DNA of 64,000 bases, from positions 17,095 to 81,094 of the forward strand of contig JAICTZ010000034.1 of the NCBI GenBank assembly GCA_025936115.1. Reading direction: 5' to 3'. Shown piece by piece: positions 63,152 to 64,000 of the stretch; within the stretch, counting starts at the first letter, position 1; each line of letters begins with the position of its first letter. Below the pieces are notes generated by a model. It was given only the letters and a program-made list of their open reading frames with translations, did not search any database and had not been told where the DNA came from. The DNA is from Polyangiaceae bacterium. Lineage in GTDB: Bacteria > Myxococcota_A > Polyangia > Polyangiales > Polyangiaceae. The translations under genes and the position numbers were made by a program.

Positions 63152-64000
63152 CTACCAGATGTGGAAGCTGCCGCTGACGTGGAGCATGCCGAGCATGTAG
63201 AGCACCCCGTTCCAGTAGTCGTGGGATGGGACACCGGTCGACCAGAGCTTGTCCACGAAGGCTTTGCCCGAGGATGACGGCAAGCCGAACCCCAGCGTGG
63301 AGTTGCACCCCACCGATGCGCCGCCGTTGTTGCGGGAGCTGGAGTAGGAGCCGAACTTGGGCGCGTACGTGTCCTTCTGCCAGGGATCTTTGCCGAACAG
63401 ATACCAGTCCATCATGAGGTTGACGGGGCATCGGGTCGAATCGGAATTGGCGGCTTGCGGGTTCGTGGCCGTAAGGCTGGTTTGGTAGGGACAGACGCCG
63501 TTGCTGTCCACCGCCTTCTGCATGTAGGCGCGCCCCGCGGTCGCAGAGTCCTGCCAGAAGGCCGCGTTCGCGGTGTCGAAGCAGGCCCAGACCTCGTAGA
63601 AGGCCGGCAGAACATACGACGGATCGACGTTGTTCGAGCTGGAGCCGAACTTGACCAGGTGGTATTCCGAGTTGAAGTACTTGGTCCGTATCAGGTCGAG
63701 AATCCACTTGGCCTCGGTCGAGTAGGCGATCTTGGCGGGACCGGTTGAGTCACCCCAGCGGTGCGAGGCGAAGATGAGGGCGGTCGCGAAGTACTCCTCG
63801 CCGTCCGGCGCTCCACCGCCGGCGCACCCCGAACCCGAGGTCGAGCACTTCCATCGAATCTCGCCGGTGCCGTTCGCCATGTGGTTCTTGACCCAGCTCC
63901 AAAGGCGGTCGAACTCGGTCTGATGGTCGAGCTGAACCGCGATAGTCATGCCGTAGGACATGCCTTCGGTGCGCACGTCATTGTTGTAGATGTCCTGGAC
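63152..64000 (-). CDS. GH8 glycoside hydrolase (5' end beyond the window)
   Basis: 282 visible residues; the frame is still open at the window end, reading VQDIYNNDVRTEGMSYGM. The catalytic acid Glu is in TEGMSYGM, an (alpha/alpha)6-barrel motif of GH8. Further family features are WKCSTSGSGCAGGGAPDGEE, YFATALIFASHRWG and DWYLFGKDP, with late SHDYWNGVLYMLGMLHVSG. The pattern is close to reducing-end xylose-releasing exo-oligoxylanases (Rex) and to GH8 xylanases rather than chitosanases. The signal peptide and linker presumably lie outside. It would finish off xylo-oligosaccharides made by the GH10 and GH30 enzymes. Confidence 0.87.
   Translation of the reverse strand, partial: VQDIYNNDVRTEGMSYGMTIAVQLDHQTEFDRLWSWVKNHMANGTGEIRWKCSTSGSGCAGGGAPDGEEYFATALIFASHRWGDSTGPAKIAYSTEAKWILDLIRTKYFNSEYHLVKFGSSSNNVDPSYVLPAFYEVWACFDTANAAFWQDSATAGRAYMQKAVDSNGVCPYQTSLTATNPQAANSDSTRCPVNLMMDWYLFGKDPWQKDTYAPKFGSYSSSRNNGGASVGCNSTLGFGLPSSSGKAFVDKLWSTGVPSHDYWNGVLYMLGMLHVSGSFHIW

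Overview
The window is high-GC DNA from a cellulolytic myxobacterium, probably of the order Polyangiales (Sorangium-like). Evidence: many secreted carbohydrate-active enzymes built as signal or lipobox + long Gly/Ser/Thr linker + catalytic domain, a MYXO-CTERM-like sorting tail, a Cys-rich tandem-repeat lipoprotein, ECF sigma and LuxR/AraC regulators, and strong GC bias at third codon positions. No tRNA, rRNA, CRISPR array or complete insertion sequence was seen.

Layout. 1-4158: the end of a substrate-binding protein gene and a complete livG-livF-livH-livM branched-chain amino-acid type ABC transporter operon with overlapping genes. 4191-9219: a GH27 alpha-galactosidase, a jelly-roll lipoprotein, a secreted protein, an ECF-type sigma factor and a single-pass TPR-like partner. 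9596-21519: a plant cell-wall island with two GH30 enzymes, a GH5 cellulase (frameshifted in its linker), three CE1-like esterases, an AraC regulator and a LuxR regulator. The gaps of this island hold five copies of a 16-bp palindromic motif, an operator-like array in front of the LuxR gene and one copy of a dispersed repeat. 21750-24136: a small membrane protein and a KimA-like permease.

24147-39675: a dense glycan / nucleotide-sugar cluster with four CgeB-like glycosyltransferases, one GT4 transferase, an NDP-sugar epimerase, a sugar nucleotidyltransferase, a Gfo/Idh/MocA dehydrogenase, a Zn-type alcohol dehydrogenase, a CmoB-like methyltransferase, a histidine phosphatase, a phosphoribosyltransferase-APH kinase fusion, a degenerate NtrC-type regulator and a glycosidase-like protein whose TIM barrel looks circularly permuted. 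Three of its transcription units start from near-identical promoters (operator dyad, TTGACA, 17-18 nt, AGAAC). A fourth has the same -35/-10 without the dyad. This is the best candidate in the window for an undescribed, co-regulated system.

39807-47907: an acidic-tailed protein, leuA behind a Leu-rich leader peptide and attenuator-like hairpins (its C-terminus fused to what looks like a separate small protein), a short-chain dehydrogenase, PRPP synthetase, a HAD phosphatase, a lipoprotein and a GH12-like enzyme. 47914-48933: a decayed beta-propeller gene. 49453-64000: a GH10 xylanase with four C-terminal carbohydrate-binding-like modules, a large lipoprotein, a radical SAM AmrS-like protein, a second copy of the dispersed repeat, an endonuclease/exonuclease/phosphatase protein, the Cys-rich repeat lipoprotein, small proteins, a CE1-like esterase with a MYXO-CTERM-like tail, and the 3' part of a GH8 gene cut by the window end.

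Together the enzymes (GH5, GH8, GH10, GH12, GH27, two GH30, four CE1-like) fit attack on xylan, xyloglucan, galactomannan and cellulose at the cell surface. All positions, motifs and repeats were read by eye from the sequence; family names come from motif recognition without database searches.
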